The notes under the pieces: model-generated | Told to the model about the DNA's origin: nothing | What the model saw: the letters and a program-made list of their open reading frames with translations, nothing else | The model's database searches: none | Assembly (NCBI RefSeq): GCF_000422945.1 | Contig: NZ_AUHA01000002.1 | Span: 558,001-622,000, forward strand | Length of the DNA stretch: 64,000 nt | Source of the DNA: Daejeonella oryzae DSM 19973 | GTDB lineage: Bacteria; Bacteroidota; Bacteroidia; Sphingobacteriales; Sphingobacteriaceae | Direction of reading: 5' to 3' | Position numbers and translations under genes: made by a program | Shown: positions 18,789-26,548 of the stretch, in pieces | Layout: every line of letters begins with the position of its first letter | How positions within the stretch are numbered: the first letter of the stretch is position 1

Positions 18789-21700
18789 TTAAAGTTTAAC
18801 CTGTAAACCTAAACTGAAGGTTCTTGGAATTGGAACTGATCCAAAATCGATACCCCTCAAAATGGTGCTTTGGCCTCCTGAGTTCAGTTCAGGATCATAT
18901 CCTTTGTAATTATCCCATGAAACCAGATTTCGTCCACTTACATTTATGGTCAGATCTTTAAAGAATTTTACACTTCCAATATTGTATCTCAATGATACTT
19001 CTCTAAGTTTTACGAAAGAGCCATCATCAATCCGCCACTCTTCAATAGCATATACTCCGGCAACATAACCTCTTGGCAATTCCCCGTTATGCTCCTGTTC
19101 TGCTACCTTTCCGTTACCTACTCCCTGACGAGTTCTCCAGTCGGCGTTCCACACATCTACTCCCTGAACTCCATCTAGCTGCAAATGCAATGAAAGTTTT
19201 TTGTAGCTGAAGTCATTTATTACAGAAAATGAATAATCAGGATTAGGATCACCGATCACTTTACGTAATGGAGTACCAGTCGGAAGCGGCAAACCATCTG
19301 CACCTCTTTGAATAGTGTAATTGGTACCGTTTTGAATACCTCTTTCAATCAAAGGAATACCTGCTGCATTTTTCAATAACTCACCGTTAGCATCTCTTGC
19401 GAAAAATGTTCCGTAAAATACACCAATTGGTTCGCCATCAATAATTGCTACCGGAGCTCCTGGATTTGTACTAAATAATCTTAAACCTCCTACGCTTAAA
19501 GCTTCATTCTTATTACGATTGTATATTACTGAAGCATTCCAGCTGAATTGTTCACTGCGTACCGGAGTACCGCTTAAAACGATTTCAATTCCTTTGTTTC
19601 TTAATGAGCCAACATTATCGAGTAAACTTGAATAACCGGTTGTTGGTGCAACTACTCTCGAAATTAATAAATCAGAAACCTTTTTGTTATACCAGTTAAA
19701 TTGAAGGCCAAGTCTGTTTTTCAGGAAAGAAAGATCTGTACCAATTTCTAATTCTTCCTGACGTTCGGGCTTTACATTTTCGTTAGCAAGCGTGGCACTT
19801 GAAAATAAAGAACTCCGCCCTAAGTATGCCTGTGTAAAATATGCGTTAAAACGATCGTATGGACCGATTCCTGTTAAATTACCTGATTGGCCATACGCCA
19901 TTCTTAATTTCAAAACATCCCACCACGATGAAAGTCCTGTATTGTTCCAAAAATCTGTTGATGAGATCACATAACTTCCGCTTCCTTTAAGATACGTTTG
20001 AGTACGCTGATCTTCCCCAAAAACTGATGACTGATCTACCCGAACCGCTCCCGTTAAAAAGAAATGATCTTTATATTTAAAGTTTTGCTGAAAGTAAGCT
20101 CCATTAATCGAATATTCGCTCCGTCCGTCAACACTTGGTAATGCCGTGCTGGCACCGTTTACCGTTTCTACTAATGGGCCCAAACCCTGACCGTTCAGCA
20201 ATCCATAACGGCCTTTTTCATATTGAAATGAATAACCTAACTGACTTGTTGAAGATATCTGGTCATTAATATTGGCCTGATATGTAGCATTTAACTCATT
20301 ATTAATTAAAAAAGAAGTATTGCTGGCAGCACTTGCATATCCATTCAAAGCAGGATCTAATGATGGACCACCTCCAAAAAAGCCTGTACTTACATTATAT
20401 GCAAAAGGCGGAATGTAAGTAGTTCCGTTCTGAGTCGAATTATCAACACCCACTGTATAATCTACAATCAGATTTTTAACAGGGAATAGCTTGAGTGTTG
20501 TATTTGCCAGAATACGGTTGGTTTCCTGGCGCTGCTTAATATCTTCGATTACGGAAACCGGATTAACCCGACCTCTTTCTCCTACCGCCCTGATATTACC
20601 TAAGGCATCTCTGGTAAATAAGTCATGGAAATTACCAAGTATAGTTACAGAGTTCATTGGTGAAAAGAACGAGTTACCATCGGGTTTTTCATTTGCTGCA
20701 CTATTTATGTAATTTAAACCAGCACTGAACGAAGCCCACTTAGACACCTGCTGATCTAAATTAGCCCGGAAACTAAATCTTCGGAAATCAGTATTCTTGA
20801 TAATACCCTCGTTTGAGAAGTATGAAAGAGAGGTGAAATACTTCGTATTATCCTTACCGCCTGAAACCGATATATTATTGTCTGTACCTGTAGCCGACTG
20901 GAAAATATAATCCTGATAATCATACCTTGTAACAGGAGTAGTGGTAGTTAAAGATGGCGTTAGAATATCCTGAGTTACTGCATCAACAGAACCTCCAAAT
21001 TTTACAGGAGATTGGTTCACTTCAACTTTCTTACGTAATTCCCCTAAGGTTAGGTTAGTTGAAAAATTAACAACCGGTGCTCCTGAACTTCCTCTTTTTG
21101 TAAAGATTTGTACCACCCCTGAATTGGCTCTTGAACCGTAAATGGCTGCAGCTGCTGCACCGTTCAATACTTCAACCCGGTCAATATCAGCTGGATTTAT
21201 ATCCACCAGTCTATTTTGACCAATGCTTCCTACAAAATTTCCTCCATCATAGTTAGAGGAGGTGTTGGTTACCCTTGTAGTAGAGTTATTAACAATAACT
21301 CCATCAATAATATAAAGAGGTTCAGATGATGAGTTTACAGAACTAATACCACGTAACCTGACAGACATTCCCCCTGCCGGATCTCCGTTGTTCTGCGTAA
21401 TCTGGGCACCTGCGGCTTTTCCCTGTAATGAAGAAAGCACATTTCCGCTGCCACTTCGATTTAAGTCTTCACCTTTTACTGTGCTTACATAATTACCCAA
21501 TTGCTTTCGGGTAGTTCCCTGAGATGTACCGGTTACAATAACCTCATCCAGGCCAACCATACTTTCAGACAACTCGGCATTTACTACAACCTGCGAGCCT
21601 GAGCCAAGTTCTACAGTTTTGGTTTGTGAACTATAACCTAAAAATGAAAAAACAACCTGAATCCTACCGGGATTGAGAGAGGCATTCAAATTAAAATTCC

Positions 21701-21911
21701 CCTCACTGTTTGATGAGGTTGCGAAAGAAGCATTTTGAATTTTAATTACCACACCAGGCAATGCTTCCTTTGTACGGGCATCTGTTACCCTTCCGGTAAT
21801 AACATAATTGGTTGTTTGTGAAATGGCCTCTCCGGATAATACAAAAAGGAAGAGAGCAGAAAGTAAAGCTAAATTGAGCTTATACCGTCCAATAGAGTAA
21901 ATTTTCTTCAT
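18789..21911 (-). CDS. SusC/RagA-family TonB-linked outer-membrane transporter
   Basis: A 1040-residue TonB-dependent transporter. A signal peptide is followed by a carboxypeptidase-regulatory-like domain (VITGRVTDARTKEALPGVVI, about 37-125). The plug carries SRANSGVVQIFTKRG, a variant of the SusC plug hallmark, and a long beta-barrel ends with FSLGLQVKL. It is the middle gene of an anmK-susC-susD operon (38 bases after anmK), which links its cargo to cell-wall or amino-sugar metabolism. Confidence 0.94.
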   Translation of the reverse strand: MKKIYSIGRYKLNLALLSALFLFVLSGEAISQTTNYVITGRVTDARTKEALPGVVIKIQNASFATSSNSEGNFNLNASLNPGRIQVVFSFLGYSSQTKTVELGSGSQVVVNAELSESMVGLDEVIVTGTSQGTTRKQLGNYVSTVKGEDLNRSGSGNVLSSLQGKAAGAQITQNNGDPAGGMSVRLRGISSVNSSSEPLYIIDGVIVNNSTTRVTNTSSNYDGGNFVGSIGQNRLVDINPADIDRVEVLNGAAAAAIYGSRANSGVVQIFTKRGSSGAPVVNFSTNLTLGELRKKVEVNQSPVKFGGSVDAVTQDILTPSLTTTTPVTRYDYQDYIFQSATGTDNNISVSGGKDNTKYFTSLSYFSNEGIIKNTDFRRFSFRANLDQQVSKWASFSAGLNYINSAANEKPDGNSFFSPMNSVTILGNFHDLFTRDALGNIRAVGERGRVNPVSVIEDIKQRQETNRILANTTLKLFPVKNLIVDYTVGVDNSTQNGTTYIPPFAYNVSTGFFGGGPSLDPALNGYASAASNTSFLINNELNATYQANINDQISSTSQLGYSFQYEKGRYGLLNGQGLGPLVETVNGASTALPSVDGRSEYSINGAYFQQNFKYKDHFFLTGAVRVDQSSVFGEDQRTQTYLKGSGSYVISSTDFWNNTGLSSWWDVLKLRMAYGQSGNLTGIGPYDRFNAYFTQAYLGRSSLFSSATLANENVKPERQEELEIGTDLSFLKNRLGLQFNWYNKKVSDLLISRVVAPTTGYSSLLDNVGSLRNKGIEIVLSGTPVRSEQFSWNASVIYNRNKNEALSVGGLRLFSTNPGAPVAIIDGEPIGVFYGTFFARDANGELLKNAAGIPLIERGIQNGTNYTIQRGADGLPLPTGTPLRKVIGDPNPDYSFSVINDFSYKKLSLHLQLDGVQGVDVWNADWRTRQGVGNGKVAEQEHNGELPRGYVAGVYAIEEWRIDDGSFVKLREVSLRYNIGSVKFFKDLTINVSGRNLVSWDNYKGYDPELNSGGQSTILRGIDFGSVPIPRTFSLGLQVKL

Positions 21912-21949
21912 AGACTATTTTTGATTTTTATTAAAATTAATGAAACTTA

Positions 21950-23149
21950 CTAATTCGGCAAACATATTTTGCCCATGCAAACTGAGGGAACCTGTAATCT
22001 TCCTCCAAAATCAATCGGTCCACCCGCAACAGTTTCATTTGCTAAAATGGCAAACAGGGCCGCTTCCTTGGCATCAGGATTTATATTTAACTCTTCGGTA
22101 TTGGCGAAACGTGCAAACGGCACCCCATTTTTAAGGTGTTCCACCATTAACGGGTTATGCATTCCTCCACCACTCATATAAATTACAGGCGAATCTTTTT
22201 CTGAAAAACTTTCCAGAATAGATTTAACTATACAATCTGCAGAAAATTTACAAAGTGTGGCTAAAATATCTTCATTAGGAAGATGCGGCTGAACTGATTT
22301 TTCCATTGCATTTTCAAGGTATTGCAAATTGAATAATTCAGGACCTGTAGATTTTGGAAACCCTGCCCTAAGAAACTCGTGATCTAGCAGTGAAGCTAGT
22401 AACCCGAAATTTACTTTTCCGGTACGGGCCAGTTTTGAATCTTCATCATAATACATACCTGGATAATGTTTTTGAATAAACTGATCCATCATGGTATTTC
22501 CCGGGCCAATGTCGGTAGAAAAAATATTGGAGGCATCCAAATCAGCCGGAAGGTAAGTAAAATTAGAAATCCCTCCTATATTGAGCATAATTCTGTTTTC
22601 TCCTTCTTTAGAGAAAATAAGATAATCGCCATAAACAGCAAGAGGTGCGCCTTCACCACCCGCAGCCAAATGCTTCTGGCGAAAATCGCAAATGGTAATG
22701 ATTCCAGTCTTTACCGCGATGTGATCTCCGTCCGCAATCTGCAGCGTGGCATTTGGGTAATTTTCAAGGCCGTGAAGTTGCTTTGGGGCATGAAAAATGG
22801 TTTGCCCGTGGCTGGCAATCAGATCGAAATCAGAGGGAGAAACGTTCCATTCTTTTAATGTATCAAGAATCATTTCTGCATGCGTAATAGCTATTTGTTC
22901 ATTTAACAAACAAACTTTCTGCAGATCTGCATCCCTTCTTGAAAAAACACTTTTAATTTCTTCCTTAAATTCTGAGGAAAAAGGAACAGTAGTAAAATTT
23001 TGAATTTTTATGCGGCTTGAAGTTCCTGAGCCGGAACAGCTGCACCAGGCAATATCAAGTCCGTCCATTGAAGTGCCAGACATCAGACCAATTATTTGGC
23101 GTTCTGATTTTGAGGCAATGGAGAACAATTTTTTAATATTAACATTCAT
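21950..23149 (-). CDS. anmK: Anhydro-N-acetylmuramic acid kinase
   Basis: Phosphorylates 1,6-anhydro-MurNAc, with ring opening, to MurNAc-6-P in peptidoglycan recycling. From the ATG at 23149 the protein has 399 residues, beginning just before the ATP/sugar kinase motif IIGLMSGTSMDGLDIAW. Further AnmK motifs are NIGGISNFTYLP, TDIGPGNTMMDQF and YMSGGGMHNPLM. The frame remains open to 23215, but the extra residues do not fit the family. It leads the operon with susC and susD, suggesting that imported rather than only recycled muropeptide sugars are processed. MurQ is not in the window. Confidence 0.93.
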   Translation of the reverse strand: MNVNIKKLFSIASKSERQIIGLMSGTSMDGLDIAWCSCSGSGTSSRIKIQNFTTVPFSSEFKEEIKSVFSRRDADLQKVCLLNEQIAITHAEMILDTLKEWNVSPSDFDLIASHGQTIFHAPKQLHGLENYPNATLQIADGDHIAVKTGIITICDFRQKHLAAGGEGAPLAVYGDYLIFSKEGENRIMLNIGGISNFTYLPADLDASNIFSTDIGPGNTMMDQFIQKHYPGMYYDEDSKLARTGKVNFGLLASLLDHEFLRAGFPKSTGPELFNLQYLENAMEKSVQPHLPNEDILATLCKFSADCIVKSILESFSEKDSPVIYMSGGGMHNPLMVEHLKNGVPFARFANTEELNINPDAKEAALFAILANETVAGGPIDFGGRLQVPSVCMGKICLPN

Positions 23150-23200
23150 ATATGTTATAAATATAACCCGTAATAAATATAGGGGCATTTTATTCAAACC

Positions 23201-23214
23201 TGCATAAAACTGCA
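23201..23214. promoter_or_regulatory. Candidate DeoR operator 3 between anmK and nagB
   Basis: TGCATAAAACTGCA, a TGCA-N6-TGCA inverted repeat in context CCTGCATAAAACTGCAAA, nearly identical to the site before deoR. It lies 52 bases before the anmK start and 84 before the nagB start, so one site could control both divergent operons. Confidence 0.6.
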
Positions 23215-23262
23215 AATTTATTTTTTATCGTGATGATTAACGCATGCTTTCTTTTTTGTAAT

Positions 23263-23270
23263 TATATTTG
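23263..23270 (+). promoter_or_regulatory. Candidate -7 promoter element of the nagB fusion gene
   Basis: TATATTTG matches TAnnTTTG exactly, 28 bases before the ATG at 23298. The candidate operator ends 48 bases upstream of it. A good -33 TTTG at the expected spacing was not found. Confidence 0.4.
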
Positions 23271-23297
23271 CCTTTCACCCTAACGATTGACTATCAG

Positions 23298-25217
23298 ATG
23301 GCCAGATTAAATTTATTGGAAGAAACACGCTTCGAAAAATTACCTGTAACGGTCTACCCAAATCAGCAAATAGCCGCAAAAAATGTGGCCCGCCGAATTG
23401 CAGACCTGATTATCAGAAAACAGAAATCTAATGAAATTGCAGTTCTGGGACTGGCTACCGGGGTAACTCCCATCGGCGTATATGAAGAACTGGTGCGCCT
23501 TCACAAAGAAGAAGGTTTGAGTTTTAAAAATGTTATTACATTCAATCTGGATGAATATTTCCCGATGAGGCCAACATCTTCTCAAAGCTATGTAGCTTTT
23601 ATGAAGGAAAATTTATTCGATCATATCGATATCAATATGGACAATGTGCATGTTCCTGATGGTACGTTGTCAATTGAACAAATCCCTGCCTATTGCCTGG
23701 AATACGAAAAAAAGATTAGTAGTTATGGTGGTTTGGATCTGCAGATTCTTGGAATTGGCCGTACCGGACACATTGGTTTTAACGAGCCTGGTTCTGCACC
23801 AAATTCGGGTACACGTCTGGTGACTCTGGATGATCTGACCCGTCGGGATGCTTCACGCGATTTTGGAGGAAAAGAAAATGTACCAACCAAGGCTATCACC
23901 ATGGGAATAGGCACTATCTTCAAAGCCCGTGAAATTATATTAATGGCCTGGAACCGTAAAAAAGCTCAGATCATTAAAAAAGCGGTGGAGGGTGAAATGT
24001 CATCAGATGTTCCGGCCACTTACCTTCAGTTATCCGAGAATGTTGAATTCGTTCTGGATCAGGATGCGGCAGCTGAACTTACCCGTTTTGATACTCCGTG
24101 GCTGGTTAAAGACTGTGTTTGGGATGATAAACTAATTAAAAAAGCAGTGATCTGGTTATCCAATATCCTTGGAAAACCTATTCTTAAACTTACAGAAGAA
24201 GATTATAACAATCACGGAATGGCAGAACTGGCTACTGAAAAGGGCCCGGTTTACAACATAAACATTCATATTTTTAATAAGATACAGCATACCATTACCG
24301 GCTGGCCCGGTGGAAAAGCCAATGCGGATGACAGTCAGCGGCCAGAACGTGCGGTACCTGATAAAAAGCGGATCGTCATTTTTTCTCCGCACCCGGATGA
24401 TGATGTTATTTCGATGGGCGGAACATTTATCCGCCTGGTAGATCAGGGACATGATGTGCATGTGGCCTATCAAACCTCAGGTAATACAGCGGTATGGGAT
24501 GATGATGCGTTGCGTTTTGTTGAATTTATCCGAGATTTTGGAAAATCCGTTGATATGGATATCACTAAAATTGAAGAGATTTATTCGGATATGCGCTCTT
24601 TTATAGAAAGCAAACAACCAAACCAGGTAGACACTAAAGAAATTCAAACTGTTAAAGGACTCATCCGTAAGGGTGAGGCAATTTCAGGAGCCCGTTTTGC
24701 CGGACTTACGGATGATCATATTCATTTTATGGCCCTTCCTTTTTATGAAAAAGGAAAAACTCAAAAAAATCCGGTTTCGGAAGATGACATTTTGCAAACG
24801 ATGGACTTGCTTCGCTCAATCAAACCTCATCAGATTTTTGCAGCAGGTGATTTTGCCGATCCGCATGGAACACATAAAGTATGTTTTGATATCATCATTG
24901 CGGCGCTTGATCGTTTAAAAAATGAAGAGTGGATTAAAGACTGCTGGCTTTGGATGTACCGCGGAGCCTGGCATGAATTTGAAACGCATGAAATTGAGAT
25001 GGCTGTGCCTCTTTCTCCGCAGGAAGTGGAACGCAAACGATATGCAATATTTAAGCACCAGTCACAAAAAGATCACCCTGTTTTTCCCGGAGACGACTCC
25101 AGAGAATTTTGGCTTCGGGCTGAAGATCGCACCCGCGAAACTGCTATTGCCTACGATAAATTAGGCATGGCTGAATATGAAGCCATGGAAGCATTTGTGA
25201 GATATCGATTTATTTAG
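23298..25217 (+). CDS. nagB: Glucosamine-6-phosphate deaminase fused to a PIG-L/LmbE deacetylase domain
   Basis: A two-domain protein of 639 residues. The N-terminal NagB domain (about 15-270) converts glucosamine-6-P to fructose-6-P and ammonia. It shows FNLDEYFPM and the active-site stretch GIGRTGHIGFNEPG. The C-terminal PIG-L/LmbE domain (about 360-630) carries the zinc motif HPDDD and a DPHGTHKVC histidine segment, typical of GlcNAc-type N-deacetylases. The pairing suggests deacetylation and deamination in one polypeptide. The frame opens at a TTG (23268), but the ATG at 23298 fits the family. Divergent from anmK. Confidence 0.92.
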   Translation: MARLNLLEETRFEKLPVTVYPNQQIAAKNVARRIADLIIRKQKSNEIAVLGLATGVTPIGVYEELVRLHKEEGLSFKNVITFNLDEYFPMRPTSSQSYVAFMKENLFDHIDINMDNVHVPDGTLSIEQIPAYCLEYEKKISSYGGLDLQILGIGRTGHIGFNEPGSAPNSGTRLVTLDDLTRRDASRDFGGKENVPTKAITMGIGTIFKAREIILMAWNRKKAQIIKKAVEGEMSSDVPATYLQLSENVEFVLDQDAAAELTRFDTPWLVKDCVWDDKLIKKAVIWLSNILGKPILKLTEEDYNNHGMAELATEKGPVYNINIHIFNKIQHTITGWPGGKANADDSQRPERAVPDKKRIVIFSPHPDDDVISMGGTFIRLVDQGHDVHVAYQTSGNTAVWDDDALRFVEFIRDFGKSVDMDITKIEEIYSDMRSFIESKQPNQVDTKEIQTVKGLIRKGEAISGARFAGLTDDHIHFMALPFYEKGKTQKNPVSEDDILQTMDLLRSIKPHQIFAAGDFADPHGTHKVCFDIIIAALDRLKNEEWIKDCWLWMYRGAWHEFETHEIEMAVPLSPQEVERKRYAIFKHQSQKDHPVFPGDDSREFWLRAEDRTRETAIAYDKLGMAEYEAMEAFVRYRFI

Positions 25218-25252
25218 AATTTAATCTTTTCTGAATAAATTTAATAAATGAG

Positions 25253-25292
25253 AAGGCTTTGATTTCCCTCGCGGAAGTTCAAAGCCTTTTTT
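25253..25292 (+). terminator. Terminator after nagB
   Basis: A 10-bp perfect stem (25253-25262 with 25279-25288) around a 16-base loop, followed by TTTTTTA. It separates nagB from the NagX-like gene. Confidence 0.8.
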
Positions 25293-25336
25293 ATTAAAAT
25301 AAAAAAGCGCAGTTTTATAATTCTTATAGCCATCAA

Positions 25337-26497
25337 ATGTCCGAAGCTTCTATTTTACAAAAGTCCTCTCCCCGTTTATTATCACTGGATGTTTTTCGAG
25401 GTTTTACCGTTGCCGCCATGATCCTGGTTAATAATCCAGGCGACTGGGGCCACATTTATGCCCCGTTGAAACATGCAGAATGGCATGGCGCTACACCTAC
25501 CGATCTGATTTTCCCATTTTTTCTATTCATTGTAGGCGTTTCCATCAGTTATGCATTAGGCACAAAAAAAGAAAACAGCGCAAATCATTCTGATCTGATC
25601 TTAACAGCTTTTAAAAGAGCCCTGATATTATTTGGATTGGGTTTATTTCTGTCGCTGTTCCCAAAAATATTTACAGATCCCATAGATGCTTTAAAAAATG
25701 TTCGAATTCCGGGAGTGCTGCAACGCATCGCAATTGTCTTTTTTGTTTCAGCAGTCATATTTATAAAGACAAGCGGCAGAACCCAGTTGCGGATTCTGAT
25801 AGGCCTGTTAGCCGGATATTGGATCTTAATGACATTAATTCCTGTTCCCGGGGTTGGCTACCCCAATCTGGAAAAAGAAACTAACCTTGCCGCATGGTTA
25901 GACCGAACCATTTTAACTGAAGCACATGTTTGGAAATCCGCTAAAACATGGGATCCGGAAGGAATATTAAGCACTTTACCTGCAATTGGCAGCGGGCTTT
26001 TTGGTGTTTTGATAGGCTCATGGCTTCGAAGAAAAGATCGGGAAGATAGTGTAAAGGTATCCTGGATGTTTTCCGTCGGGGTAATTACAGTACTACTCGG
26101 ATTACTTTGGGACTTGTGTTTTCCAATAAATAAATCACTGTGGACCAGTTCCTACGTTTTATACTGCGGAGGACTTGCAACTATCGGACTAGCAATATGC
26201 TATTGGCTGATCGATGTGCAGGGTTATAAAAAATTAACCACACCATTTGTTGTATATGGCGTGAACGCGATTACTGTCTTTTTCCTATCGGGTTTAATTC
26301 CGAGAATATTAAATTTGATTCAGGTAAAAATGTCCGACGGCCGCGAAGTTGGTGCAAAGGTTTGGATGTACGAGACTTTTTATACCCCCTATTTCACTCC
26401 GGTAAATGCTTCTTTGGCGGGCGCTGTAACATTTATACTGATTTGGCTTCTAATTTTATGGATCATGTACTCTAAAAAAATTATCATCAAAGTTTAA
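25337..26497 (+). CDS. NagX / heparan-glucosaminide acetyltransferase-like membrane protein (DUF5009)
   Basis: A 386-residue polytopic membrane protein with about ten hydrophobic segments. The opening RLLSLDVFRGFTVAAMILVNNPG and the LKHAEWHGATPTDLIFPFF block match the HGSNAT/NagX family. H46 in that block aligns with the histidine proposed to carry the acetyl group in human HGSNAT. Bacterial NagX genes occur in GlcNAc utilisation loci, where they may acetylate or move glucosamine across the inner membrane. Its place next to nagB supports an amino-sugar role. Activity is inferred. Confidence 0.85.
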   Translation: MSEASILQKSSPRLLSLDVFRGFTVAAMILVNNPGDWGHIYAPLKHAEWHGATPTDLIFPFFLFIVGVSISYALGTKKENSANHSDLILTAFKRALILFGLGLFLSLFPKIFTDPIDALKNVRIPGVLQRIAIVFFVSAVIFIKTSGRTQLRILIGLLAGYWILMTLIPVPGVGYPNLEKETNLAAWLDRTILTEAHVWKSAKTWDPEGILSTLPAIGSGLFGVLIGSWLRRKDREDSVKVSWMFSVGVITVLLGLLWDLCFPINKSLWTSSYVLYCGGLATIGLAICYWLIDVQGYKKLTTPFVVYGVNAITVFFLSGLIPRILNLIQVKMSDGREVGAKVWMYETFYTPYFTPVNASLAGAVTFILIWLLILWIMYSKKIIIKV

Positions 26498-26548
26498 GCC
26501 TATTAAGCAGCAATACTTTATAACTAAAATTAACATCTTAAAAACTAT

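Noticed and set aside
23150-23215. N-terminal extension of AnmK to 23215
   Set aside because: The extra residues run into the shared promoter region and the candidate operator, and do not match the family start.
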